12,714 nt of DNA from NCBI GenBank assembly GCA_036003885.1, contig DASYSA010000374.1:1-12714 (forward strand), given 5' to 3'. Position 1 is the stretch's first letter; each line of letters starts with the position of its first letter. The position numbers were made by a program, and so were the translations under genes. The notes under the pieces are model-generated. The model did no database searches and was not told where the DNA came from. It worked only from the letters and a program-made list of their open reading frames with translations. Source of the stretch: DASYSA01 sp036003885. GTDB taxonomy: Bacteria > Acidobacteriota > Blastocatellia > UBA7656. Shown here piece by piece: positions 6,158 to 12,714 of the stretch.

Positions 6158-7132
6158 ATGAAACGATTATCCGCTCGTGTGTTCTCACTGGCATCTATAG
6201 TTGTGTTGATTGGCGTGACGGTGTCAGCCCAGAAGCCCACGACCAAGCCTGAGCAGACCAAACCTCAATCGCAGACAAAACCCCAGGGAGACGATAAGAC
6301 TCAGCTTTCTGTCCTCAAGGTCGATCTGCCTGTAACCGTGAAGGACAAAAAGGGATTCGTGAGCGGCCTAACCAAAGAGGATTTCGAAGTCTTTGAGGAC
6401 GGCAAGCGCCAAAATATCGAAAAGTTCGACGCGCCGAGCAAGCTGCCGCTGAATATCGCGGTGCTGATGGATACGAGCAACAGCGTAAAACTCAAGTTGC
6501 CGTTCGAGAAGGACGCCGCGGAGGATTTCGTCTCCACCGTCACCACCTTCCGCAAAAAAGATCAGGTTCTGTTTGCGACCTTCGACTCCGATGTCGAGCT
6601 ACACCAGGACTTCACCGACGCGCAGGAACCCCTCATCCGGGCAATCAGGAAGGTCAAAGCCAACGGCTATACAAAACTCTATGACGGCGTGTATCGGGTG
6701 ATTGAAGAGAAGATGGCCAGTGTTAAGACCTCGGATTCGCGGAGAGTGATGGTCATCATTTCCGATGGAGCGGACACTGCAAGCGAACGTTCTCTTCGTG
6801 ACGCAATACAGATTGCACAACGCAACAATGTGACTGTCTTTGGTATCAGCACCAAGAACTTCTCCGGCATAAGCGCCGGAGTCGTAGAAAACGCGGACGA
6901 CAAGGAGCTGCGGGTGCTTTGCGAACAGACCGGGGGCCAGGTGTTTCTGCCGTCGCAAAAGTTGGAGCTGTTTCGCTCTTTCACGCGCATCGAGCAGGAT
7001 CTCCGTCAGGAGTACGTCATCTACTACGAGCCGACCAATCAGGCGAAGAGCTCAAAGCCTCGTGAGATCAAGGTGAAGCTCACCAGGAGGGACGGGGATT
7101 TGTACTACAAGAAGGGTTACGTCAATGACTAA
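6158..7132 (+). CDS. Secreted VWFA-related protein (TIGR03436-type), first of three paralogues
   Basis: The protein has 324 residues. A signal peptide (MKRLSARVFSLASIVVLIGV, with likely cleavage after TVSA at about 24) exports it. A Lys/Gln/Pro-rich linker precedes a small beta domain (VDLPVTVKDKKGFVSGLTKE, then FEVFEDGKRQ, about 55-85) that typifies this Acidobacteriota-rich family. A von Willebrand factor A domain follows at about 97-290. Its metal-ion site is intact: D105-T-S-N-S (DxSxS), T172 in GYTKLYD, and D203 in ISDGAD. Such domains bind a divalent cation and mediate protein-protein contacts; the partner is unknown. ATG 6158 was chosen to start the signal peptide. GTG 6134 would add eight residues, and TTG 6149 sits at ideal distance from GGAGG (6140-6144), so the true start may be three codons upstream. 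The stop overlaps the next gene. Confidence 0.85.
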   Translation: MKRLSARVFSLASIVVLIGVTVSAQKPTTKPEQTKPQSQTKPQGDDKTQLSVLKVDLPVTVKDKKGFVSGLTKEDFEVFEDGKRQNIEKFDAPSKLPLNIAVLMDTSNSVKLKLPFEKDAAEDFVSTVTTFRKKDQVLFATFDSDVELHQDFTDAQEPLIRAIRKVKANGYTKLYDGVYRVIEEKMASVKTSDSRRVMVIISDGADTASERSLRDAIQIAQRNNVTVFGISTKNFSGISAGVVENADDKELRVLCEQTGGQVFLPSQKLELFRSFTRIEQDLRQEYVIYYEPTNQAKSSKPREIKVKLTRRDGDLYYKKGYVND

Positions 7133-8213
7133 GCGGGTGCGCGCTTCCGTGAAGATAGTTGCGGCCGTTGGATCGTTTCTTGCTCTTGCTATACCAGTAC
7201 TCGCCTGGCAGAAGGCGAAGCCCGCACCGAGGCCGCCCGCTCGCGCGGAGGCGCCCGGCCCGCAGAAGCCCAGATCCGATGCAAACCGGCAGCAAGACGA
7301 CATTCCCACAAGCGATGACACCGTCCGGCTCGGCACGGAATTGGTCGATCTGCTTTTCACTGCGGTAGATCGGAATAACCACATCATCAGCGACGTTCGG
7401 CGCGAGGATGTGACCGTGCTCGAGGACGGGCGTCCCCAGCAGGTGTTCACGTTCAAGCGCGAAACAACACTGCCTATCAATATCGCCATACTGATGGATC
7501 TCTCCGGGAGCCAGGAGTACACATTTCCGCAGGAGAAGATGGCCGCCGGCTCCTTCCTTCGGTCAATCATCCGTCCGGGCAAAGACTTCGCCTCCATACT
7601 CACCTTTCAGGATGATGTTGAATTGGTGCAGGGTCTCACCTCTCGGTTGGATACGCTGAATCGCGCGTTCGACGAGATCCAGTACTCGCGGCGCTTCGGC
7701 GTGTCTTCGACGCGAAGGCAGGCAACGGCGCTCTACGACGCCGTCTACGTCACAGCCGATGAAGTACTTGGCCACGAAGAGCGCAGAAGCGCTATGTCCG
7801 AAGACTCCATTACGCGCCGAGCCTGCATACTGCTGACGGACGGAGTTGATAACGCGAGCACCCGCAAGATCGAGGATGCGATCGCCCGCGCGTGGCGAGC
7901 CGGAGTCGTCATCTATTCGATCGGCATCGGGGACCGGTTCCGATTTGAAGGCATCCGCGAAGACGTTCTCAGGCGTCTCAGCGAAGAGACGGGCGGACGA
8001 GCCTACTTCCCTCACGGGCCGGATGACCTGCTCGACGACTTTCGTCAGATTGAAAGTGAGATGCGAAGCCAGTATCTGATTGCGTATTCGCCATCGAACA
8101 CAAGCCGCGACGGGTCTTTCCGTCGCATTGAGGTGCGTCTTGCCGGCCGCGAGGATATTCGCGTTATTCACCGGCGCGGCTACTACGCGCCCTCGGAAGA
8201 AGTAAAGAAATGA
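7125..8213 (+). CDS. Secreted VWFA-related protein, second paralogue
   Basis: The protein has 362 residues. The signal peptide (KRVRASVKIVAAVGSFLALA, cleavage near AWQ at about 28) is followed by a Pro/Ala/Arg-rich linker (30-60). The family beta domain is LVDLLFTAVDRNNHIISDV with VTVLEDGRPQQVFTF (about 73-110). The VWFA domain has a complete metal site: D125-L-S-G-S, T201 in ATALYD, and D239 in LLTDGVD. The start ATG overlaps the previous stop by eight bases and the end overlaps the next start by four (ATGA), so the three genes are probably translationally coupled. It is closer to the third paralogue than to the first: both have the DxSGS form of the motif, a (K/E)YTxPxE segment, and the ending HRRGYY/FAP. 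Confidence 0.85.
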   Translation: MTKRVRASVKIVAAVGSFLALAIPVLAWQKAKPAPRPPARAEAPGPQKPRSDANRQQDDIPTSDDTVRLGTELVDLLFTAVDRNNHIISDVRREDVTVLEDGRPQQVFTFKRETTLPINIAILMDLSGSQEYTFPQEKMAAGSFLRSIIRPGKDFASILTFQDDVELVQGLTSRLDTLNRAFDEIQYSRRFGVSSTRRQATALYDAVYVTADEVLGHEERRSAMSEDSITRRACILLTDGVDNASTRKIEDAIARAWRAGVVIYSIGIGDRFRFEGIREDVLRRLSEETGGRAYFPHGPDDLLDDFRQIESEMRSQYLIAYSPSNTSRDGSFRRIEVRLAGREDIRVIHRRGYYAPSEEVKK

Positions 8214-9268
8214 AGTTCAAATCAGCCAGTTTTCTCGCAGCAATTCTGAGTATCGGCCTTGCGCTCCCGGGCGTTAACGGCGTGAGCGCCGGCCAATCTC
8301 AACAGCAGCAGCCTCCCAGGCAGCAGGGAAAGACCGAAAAGGATAAGAAGGCCGGCGAGGAGGATGCCGGGCAAGACGAGCCGATCAAGCTCGGCGCGCA
8401 ACTGGTAACAGTGCCCTTCAACGTTACGGATAAGACAAATCGCTATATCACCGATCTCACCAAAGACGACCTGGAACTGCTCGAAGACACAAAGCCACAG
8501 CAGGTATTTTCCTTTGAGCGACAGACCGATCTTCCCATAACCATAGCGATGCTGATCGACATATCGGGAAGTGAGAAGTACACATTGCCATCTGAAAGGA
8601 TTGCCGGGCAGCGATTCTTTCGCCGCGTGCTTCGCCAAAAGAAGGACATTGGCGCCGTAGTCACTTTCGAAGGCGAGTCGGTGCTGGTGCAGGACCTCAC
8701 TTCGGATGTCGAGAAGCTCACCCGGGCTCTTGATGGAGTCGAGGTACCTCCGCAGATGCCCTCGATCGGCGGGGTCGGCGGAACGCCTCCGATCAATGGC
8801 GGGTCACGATCCGGATCCACCGCCATTTACGACTCCATCTATGCGGTCTCGTCGGACCTCTTAAGGAGGGAGGCGGGCCGCCGCGTTATCATCCTTCTCA
8901 CCGATGGCCAGGATACCAGTAGCCGGATAAAGGAGAAGGAAGCTATCGAGCGCACCTGGCGCAACGAGATCATCATGTACGCGATAGGGATCGGTGACCC
9001 GGGATGGGGTGGGATAAATCAGGGAACCTTGAAAAAAATGACAGCCGAAACCGGCGGCCGAGCCTTCTTCCCTCGCAATGAAGAGGATCTCGATAAAGCA
9101 TTCACCCAGATCGATGAAGACCTGCGCTCACAATATGTCGTCGCGTATCAGACGAGCAACGAAGCGAAGGACGGATCGTTCCGCACGATTCAGCTGCGGG
9201 TCAAGAATCGCAAGGAGCTGACAGTCAGGCACCGGCGAGGTTATTTCGCTCCGACAAAGAAGGTGTGA
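8210..9268 (+). CDS. Secreted VWFA-related protein, third paralogue, with Gly/Pro-rich loop
   Basis: The protein has 352 residues. A signal peptide (about 1-28, ending NGVSAGQ) is followed by a Gln-rich then Lys/Glu-rich linker (QSQQQQPPRQQGKTEKDKK). The beta domain is LVTVPFNVTDKTNRYITDL with LELLEDTKPQQVFSF (about 65-102). The VWFA metal site is complete: D117-I-S-G-S, T204 in STAIYD, and D232 in LLTDGQD. Just before the threonine loop lies an insertion absent from the other two copies (about 180-203, PPQMPSIGGVGGTPPINGGS), on the side where partners usually contact the metal site. The start is ATG 8210 in the ATGA overlap with the previous stop. The stop faces the end of the convergent SDR gene with 32 bases between them and no clear terminator. 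Confidence 0.85.
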   Translation: MKFKSASFLAAILSIGLALPGVNGVSAGQSQQQQPPRQQGKTEKDKKAGEEDAGQDEPIKLGAQLVTVPFNVTDKTNRYITDLTKDDLELLEDTKPQQVFSFERQTDLPITIAMLIDISGSEKYTLPSERIAGQRFFRRVLRQKKDIGAVVTFEGESVLVQDLTSDVEKLTRALDGVEVPPQMPSIGGVGGTPPINGGSRSGSTAIYDSIYAVSSDLLRREAGRRVIILLTDGQDTSSRIKEKEAIERTWRNEIIMYAIGIGDPGWGGINQGTLKKMTAETGGRAFFPRNEEDLDKAFTQIDEDLRSQYVVAYQTSNEAKDGSFRTIQLRVKNRKELTVRHRRGYFAPTKKV

Positions 9269-9300
9269 ACAGAGGTCAGATTCGGCCGCACCGGAAATGG

Positions 9301-10103
9301 CTATCCGAGCTGTATTTCAGTCGGCACCTCTGGATTCATCAATGACGCGCCGCCGTCCGCGTAGATTACCTGCCCTGTTATCCAGCTGGCTTTATCCGAA
9401 CAAAAGAGCGTCACGACGTTGCCGACATCTTCCGGCGTTCCGAGGCGTCCCATTGGAGTCCAACCACGAGAGTGCCAATTCCTGATGAGATCTTGCGCCT
9501 CCGTCGGCAGCGTATTCAATACACTGTCTTCGGTCCACCCGGGGCTGATCGCATTAACCGTGATGCGGCGCCTGGCAAGGGCTACGGCGAAATAACGAAC
9601 GAGTGACTCCAGAGCCGCCTTCGCCGAGCCATGCCGACCCACGGTTGCAACCCACCGGTGCGGCTCCCTTCGGCGTAAGTGATTGCGAAGACTCTTCCGC
9701 CGTCGGCCAGGAGTGGGATCGCTTCCCGAACGCCCACGAGGAATGCCTTAGCCTGAGAATCAAACGCTGCATCCCATTGTTCCAGCGTGATGTCCAACGG
9801 GCCTTGGAAAAACGCCGGTATCTCGGGGCGAGCATTACTCACGAAGATGTCGATCGTCCCAAAATCACCCTTAACCTTGCGGAACATACTGGTGATCTCT
9901 ACTGGGCGTGTCACATCAGCCTGCACCAGGACACCATCGGATCCCCGTTTGCGGACTTCCGCGAGTGTGTCTTTTGCGGCAGCCTCGTTCTGGTAATAGT
10001 GGACGGCTACTTTGACGCCGCTCTCCGCGAGTTTGAGCGCGATTCCTCGGCCAATGCCGCGGGAACCGCCAGTGATCAGTGCATGTTTTCCGTTTAGAGA
10101 CAT
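9301..10103 (-). pseudogene. FabL-like short-chain dehydrogenase/reductase, broken by a single frameshift
   Basis: Restored length is about 267 residues, normal for an SDR. The N-terminal part has the NAD(P) motif TGGSRGIG (T11-G18), QADVT, and SNARPE (N90) in place of the NNAG motif. The C-terminal part has GSAKAALESLVRYFA, ITVNAISPGW and the closing YADGGASL. The two parts lie in different frames. They join if one base is added in the CC at 9629-9630 (GG on the coding strand), turning ATGGCTCGG into ATGGGCTCGG and giving GMGSAK. Without this, the product is about 173 residues and lacks the catalytic lysine. The start is fixed by GGAGGT (10108-10113), five bases before ATG 10103. In the restored protein the Tyr-x6-Lys site of FabI/FabL enzymes reads Trp155-x6-Lys162. 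It could be a real decay event or a sequencing error at a short G run. Confidence 0.8.
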
Positions 10104-10129
10104 AGCTACCTCCAAAAGTGTATATTCTA

Positions 10130-10171
10130 CAGAGACCGCTCAGTGAGTGTTCCCCTGAGCTATGGCCTCTG
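10130..10171. other. Short two-part hairpin between pgeF and the SDR gene
   Basis: GCTCAG (10138-10143) pairs with CTGAGC (10155-10160) around 11 bases, and CAGAG (10130-10134) pairs with CTCTG (10167-10171) outside it. It lies in the 79-base gap downstream of pgeF, before the SDR ribosome site. It has no T-run, so terminator or attenuator function is uncertain. A CTCTGATCTCTGACCTCT stretch follows on the plus strand at 10167-10184. Confidence 0.35.
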
Positions 10172-10182
10172 ATCTCTGACCT

Positions 10183-11022
10183 CTATATACGGCCGATCAC
10201 CGAAAGAAGCCTCCCCACTACCGAAGGTTGGCCTCGCCCTTCGCGACGATAAGAAAAGAACAGATCGTTTTCATGCATGGTGCAGTGCTCCGCGACGTAT
10301 ATCCGCTCTTCAGTGAAGCCACAGAAAATCAGCTGTTGAATATTGGCCGCAAAAATATCCAGATGGGCCTTTCCGTTCTCTTTCAAATCGGCAAACAGGC
10401 TGCGCCAGTACCCGAACTCTTTCTTGTACCGCTCGATCACATCCTGACCCACTTCGTAGCACTCGGCGCAGGCGGCCGGCCCCAGCGCGGCTATAGCGTT
10501 GCGCGGATTTACGCCTTGTTGCATGAGGTCCGCAACCGTCCGCTCTGTTATTCGTCCCGCCGTTCCGCGCCAGCCGGCATGGATCGCGGCCATCGCGCCC
10601 GTCGCCGGATCGCCTATGAGTACAGGCAGACAATCCGCGGTCTGAATCGCAAGAAGGAGACCTCTCAACTGGGTCGTCATCGCATCGCAGACGGGTTGAG
10701 GCCCGTGCGCGTGGTCCAGAGATGCGATTGCCATTCGGTCGATCGAGTGGGTTTGGTTTGCAGTAACTACCGTGGCTTGCTCGGCATCGATAGCCCTGAG
10801 GAAGCGACGCCGATTCTCGAAAACATTCTCTTTTGAGTCGCCTTTGAATTGGGCGAGGTTCAATGCGTCGGCCGGGAGTGGGCTCACCCCGCCCCTGCGA
10901 GTGCTGAAGGCGTTAAGGAATCCCGCGCTCTCCAGGGGTTCGCAGACCAAGTATGAAATGCGCGCTCTCCCAGAGTCGCTGTCGAACTCGCGTTCACGAA
11001 TCACGAAGGGATCTTCATTCAT
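10183..11022 (-). CDS. pgeF: Peptidoglycan editing factor PgeF (YfiH / laccase-domain multicopper-like protein)
   Basis: The protein has 279 residues from ATG 11022. It carries the whole YfiH/CNF1-fold pattern: FSTRRGGVSPLP (39-50), NQTHS (H92), TADC (C131), HAGWRG (H148), GPAACAECYEVG (181-192) and the ending DLFFSYRREG. H92, C131 and H148 correspond to the metal ligands of the family. Members act on purine nucleosides (adenosine phosphorylase/deaminase activity has been reported), and E. coli YfiH prevents misincorporation in peptidoglycan precursors; which role holds here cannot be told. The first available ATG at 11046 has no ribosome site, whereas TGAGGAG sits three bases before ATG 11022, so the shorter form is preferred. 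The SDR gene follows on the same strand after 79 bases. The upstream side is divergent with serS. Confidence 0.9.
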   Translation of the reverse strand: MNEDPFVIREREFDSDSGRARISYLVCEPLESAGFLNAFSTRRGGVSPLPADALNLAQFKGDSKENVFENRRRFLRAIDAEQATVVTANQTHSIDRMAIASLDHAHGPQPVCDAMTTQLRGLLLAIQTADCLPVLIGDPATGAMAAIHAGWRGTAGRITERTVADLMQQGVNPRNAIAALGPAACAECYEVGQDVIERYKKEFGYWRSLFADLKENGKAHLDIFAANIQQLIFCGFTEERIYVAEHCTMHENDLFFSYRREGRGQPSVVGRLLSVIGRI

Positions 11023-11051
11023 CGGCTCCTCAGTAGGGTCGTCCATGTCGG

Positions 11052-11153
11052 TTTACTCTAGCAAAGGGAGATTCGAAATGCGAAATGCGAATTTCCCCAT
11101 TTCGACGAATTTCGCATTTCGCATTTCGAATTCCCCTTTTCCCCTTTACTCTA
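11052..11153. repeat. Repeat D: 21-bp perfect palindrome arms flanked by a 9-bp direct repeat
   Basis: Positions 11071-11091 and 11111-11131 are exact reverse complements (unit GAAATGC repeated) with a 19-base loop. The similarity continues outward as AAAGGGAG against TCCCCTTTT. TTTACTCTA occurs at 11052-11060 and again at 11145-11153, exactly bracketing the palindrome, like a target-site duplication. The 84 bases between lie in the gap between the divergent pgeF and serS genes, where both promoters should be. The structure would be a strong hairpin in either transcript. Confidence 0.8.
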
Positions 11154-11179
11154 ACCTGCCTCAAAGGTGATTATCTGAG

Positions 11180-12463
11180 ATGCTCGATATCAACTTCGTC
11201 CGTGCCAACCTCGACTTAGTCAGGAGCAAGCTCAGCACGCGCGGCTTTCCGCTCGATACACTCGACCGTTTCAGCAGTCTGGACGCCCGGCGCCGCGAGT
11301 TAGTGCGAAAGCGTGACGACCTCAACGCCACTCGCAACAGCGAGAGCCAGGAGATTGGTAAGCTCATGCAATCGGGCCGTCGGGAAGAAGCTGAATCACG
11401 TCGGCAGCAGGTTCGCGAACTAGCCGGCCAGATCGCCGCAGCCGAAGCCGAGCTTGTCGAAGTCGAAACCGAGCTGAACGAACTGATGGTTGGAATTCCG
11501 AATCTTCCACACGAGAGCGTACCCGTGGGAGCGGACGAATCTGCCAATCAGGAGATGAAGCGCTGGGGCGAGCCGACAAAATTCACCTTCGAGCCACGCG
11601 ATCATGTCGACCTTGGCGCCGCCCTCGGCATTCTGGATCTCGAGCGCGCCGCAAAGATAGCAGGCGCGCGTTTCTCGATCCTCATCGGTAACGGAGCGCT
11701 GCTCGAACGGGCGCTGATTAACTTCTGCCTCGATCTCCAGACTAAGCGTCACGGCTATCAGGAGGTGCTCCCGCCGTTCATCGTGAATTCGCAGACCCTG
11801 TTCGGCACCGGCAACCTGCCCAAGTTCGAGGGCGATCTGTTCAAGCTGACCGACGAACGCAACTTCTATCTGATCCCAACCGCCGAGGTGCCGCTGACAA
11901 ACATCTACTCGAATGAGATTCTCGACGGCAGCCAGTTGCCGATTAAGATGACCGCTTACACGCCGTGCTTCCGATCCGAGGCCGGGAGTTACGGCAAAGA
12001 CACGCGAGGCCTGATTCGCCAGCATCAATTCGACAAAGTCGAGATGGTCAGGATCACCAGGCCCGAGGACTCTTACGACGAGTTGGAAAGACTCACGCGC
12101 GATGCAGAGGCCGTGCTCGAAGCTCTGGGGCTGGCTTATCGCACAGTTGCGTTGTCGACGGGTGACATGGGGTTTGCGGTGGCGAAGACCTACGACATCG
12201 AAGTGTGGCTGCCCAGCCAGAACAAGTATCGCGAGATTTCGTCGTGCTCGAACTGCGAGTCCTTCCAGGCGAGGCGCGCCCAAATACGGTTCCGCCGCGA
12301 GCAGAAGGCGAAGCCGGAATTCGCTCATACACTGAACGGTTCGGGTTTAGCGATAGGAAGGACGTGGATCGCGTTGCTAGAAAACTATCAGCAGGAGGAT
12401 GGAAGTGTGATCATCCCCGAACCACTGCGGCCTTACATGAATGGGCTGGATAGAATCAAATGA
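11180..12463 (+). CDS. serS: Seryl-tRNA synthetase
   Basis: The protein has 427 residues, the normal length for a bacterial enzyme. It charges tRNA-Ser with serine (and serves as first step for selenocysteine where used) in the cytoplasm. The N-terminus MLDINFVRANLDLVRSKLSTRG and the charged helices to about residue 105 form the coiled-coil arm that grips the long variable arm of tRNA-Ser. The class II catalytic domain has TAEVPLTN (T234-E236, serine binding), motif 2 with FRSEAGSYGKDTRGLIRQHQ (from F264), and motif 3 LNGSGLAIGRTW (385-396, with R394). SSCSNCESFQARR is the usual conserved stretch between them. All catalytic elements are present and the gene is intact. AAGGTG at 11164-11169 lies ten bases before the ATG. 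It is divergent from pgeF across repeat D. Confidence 0.97.
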   Translation: MLDINFVRANLDLVRSKLSTRGFPLDTLDRFSSLDARRRELVRKRDDLNATRNSESQEIGKLMQSGRREEAESRRQQVRELAGQIAAAEAELVEVETELNELMVGIPNLPHESVPVGADESANQEMKRWGEPTKFTFEPRDHVDLGAALGILDLERAAKIAGARFSILIGNGALLERALINFCLDLQTKRHGYQEVLPPFIVNSQTLFGTGNLPKFEGDLFKLTDERNFYLIPTAEVPLTNIYSNEILDGSQLPIKMTAYTPCFRSEAGSYGKDTRGLIRQHQFDKVEMVRITRPEDSYDELERLTRDAEAVLEALGLAYRTVALSTGDMGFAVAKTYDIEVWLPSQNKYREISSCSNCESFQARRAQIRFRREQKAKPEFAHTLNGSGLAIGRTWIALLENYQQEDGSVIIPEPLRPYMNGLDRIK

Positions 12464-12576
12464 TTGTGGATTTTGGATTGTAGATTTGGATTGCCGGCCT
12501 ATGACCGATTCTGGATTGACTACTAAGTGATCTTGGAGTTTCTGTGCGAGCTCCAACTGTCTGGCAATCCAAAATC
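12464..12576. repeat. Repeat E: GGATTTTGGATTG / CAATCCAAAATC opposing arms
   Basis: The left arm, from directly after the serS stop to 12495, repeats degenerate GGATTTTGGATTGTAGATTT units. The right arm GGCAATCCAAAATC (12563-12576) is the reverse complement of 12483-12495 apart from one extra A. The inner loop has a second stem, TTGGAG (12533-12538) with CTCCAA (12551-12556). The right arm is shorter than the left and stops five bases before the possible insertion-sequence end. Confidence 0.7.
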
Positions 12577-12580
12577 AGTA

Positions 12581-12714
12581 GTGTCCGGGGAAACTTTTTC
12601 CCGCACTCTGTAACCATATGATAATGGGAAAGAAACGGGCCGAAATGAGTTTCTACGATTTGAAATGTTTTCCTGGTTTTTCGGGCCTCCGCTCAGTGAG
12701 GATATCCCTCCAGG
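12581..12714. mobile_element. Possible insertion-sequence end (continues beyond window)
   Basis: GTGTCCGGGGAAACTTTTTCCC at 12581-12602, given here only as its position and core GTGTCCGGGGAAAC, has the look of an IS terminal inverted repeat, with a GGGAAA/TTTCCC dyad. It is followed shortly by an open frame that runs off the window. The other end is not visible and I cannot name the family. The call rests on general appearance and a sudden shift to AT-rich sequence. Confidence 0.25.
12624..12714 (+). CDS. Possible start of a transposase or unknown gene (3' end outside window)
   Basis: Thirty codons are open to the window edge: ATG 12624 reads MGKKRAEMSFYDLKCFPGFS and on. ATG 12618 and ATG 12645 are in the same frame. 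No good ribosome site is seen. A basic start followed by aromatic residues would suit a transposase behind a terminal repeat, but the fragment is too short to assign. Confidence 0.2.
   Translation, partial: MGKKRAEMSFYDLKCFPGFSGLRSVRISLQ

Noticed and set aside
7563..8171. 202-codon minus-strand frame inside the second VWFA gene
   Set aside because: Antisense shadow of an intact VWFA gene with no domain or start signal.
9271..10184. AGAGGTCAGA at 9271-9280 and its reverse complement at 10175-10184 flanking the SDR gene
   Set aside because: Only 10 bases, with the second copy within a low-complexity CTCTGATCTCTGACCTCT stretch; without a duplication or transposase it is probably chance.
10228..10836. 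202-codon plus-strand frame opposite pgeF
   Set aside because: It is antisense to pgeF, which carries all family motifs; this frame has none.
11420..12328. 302-codon minus-strand frame inside serS
   Set aside because: Antisense to a fully conserved seryl-tRNA synthetase; such long shadows are common opposite codon-biased genes, and the translation shows no family features.

Overview
This looks like a bacterial chromosome segment, most likely from an Acidobacteriota member (Blastocatellia-like). The inference rests on a run of three secreted VWFA-related proteins (the TIGR03436 type that is greatly expanded in Acidobacteriota), moderately high GC, and housekeeping genes (serS, pgeF) with ordinary bacterial features. 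I could not confirm the taxonomy by search. I saw no rRNA, tRNA or CRISPR array.

Layout. 1-320 (-): start of a membrane-anchored family 2 glycosyltransferase, cut by the window edge. 321-796: a gap dominated by an 8-bp-period repeat in two opposing arms. 797-1159 (+): PilZ-domain protein. 1160-1497: a gap with an inverted repeat, a candidate promoter and a short tandem repeat. 1498-5816 (+): three genes, namely a single-pass SPOR-domain protein with an N-terminal zinc ribbon, a membrane-anchored amidase_2-type peptidoglycan amidase, and an unusual fusion of a complete HU/IHF-like DNA-binding domain to an actin-like (ASKHA) ATPase. 5817-6133: a gap ending in a good sigma70-type promoter. 6158-9268 (+): three overlapping, probably co-translated secreted VWFA paralogues. 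9301-10103 (-): a FabL-like short-chain dehydrogenase broken by one frameshift. 10183-11022 (-): pgeF. 11180-12463 (+): serS. The last 130 bases may be the end of an insertion sequence.

Two things stand out. The first is the HU-actin fusion. It carries a near-perfect Shine-Dalgarno sequence and an in-frame ATG exactly at the domain junction, so one ORF may yield both a DNA-binding actin and a free actin. It sits next to a SPOR protein and a cell-wall amidase, which suggests (as inference only) a link between nucleoid organisation or segregation and septal cell-wall work. The second is that five of the longer intergenic spaces each carry a long inverted repeat built from its own degenerate 7-10 bp simple-sequence unit. 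The units differ in sequence but the architecture is the same. One of them, upstream of serS, is bracketed by a perfect 9-bp direct repeat that resembles a target-site duplication.

How the genes work together: SPOR domains bind glycan strands stripped of peptides by amidases, so the first two genes of the 1498-5816 cluster fit one envelope process. The VWFA trio forms a separate secreted-protein operon. The pgeF-SDR pair and serS are divergent housekeeping units around a palindromic repeat.
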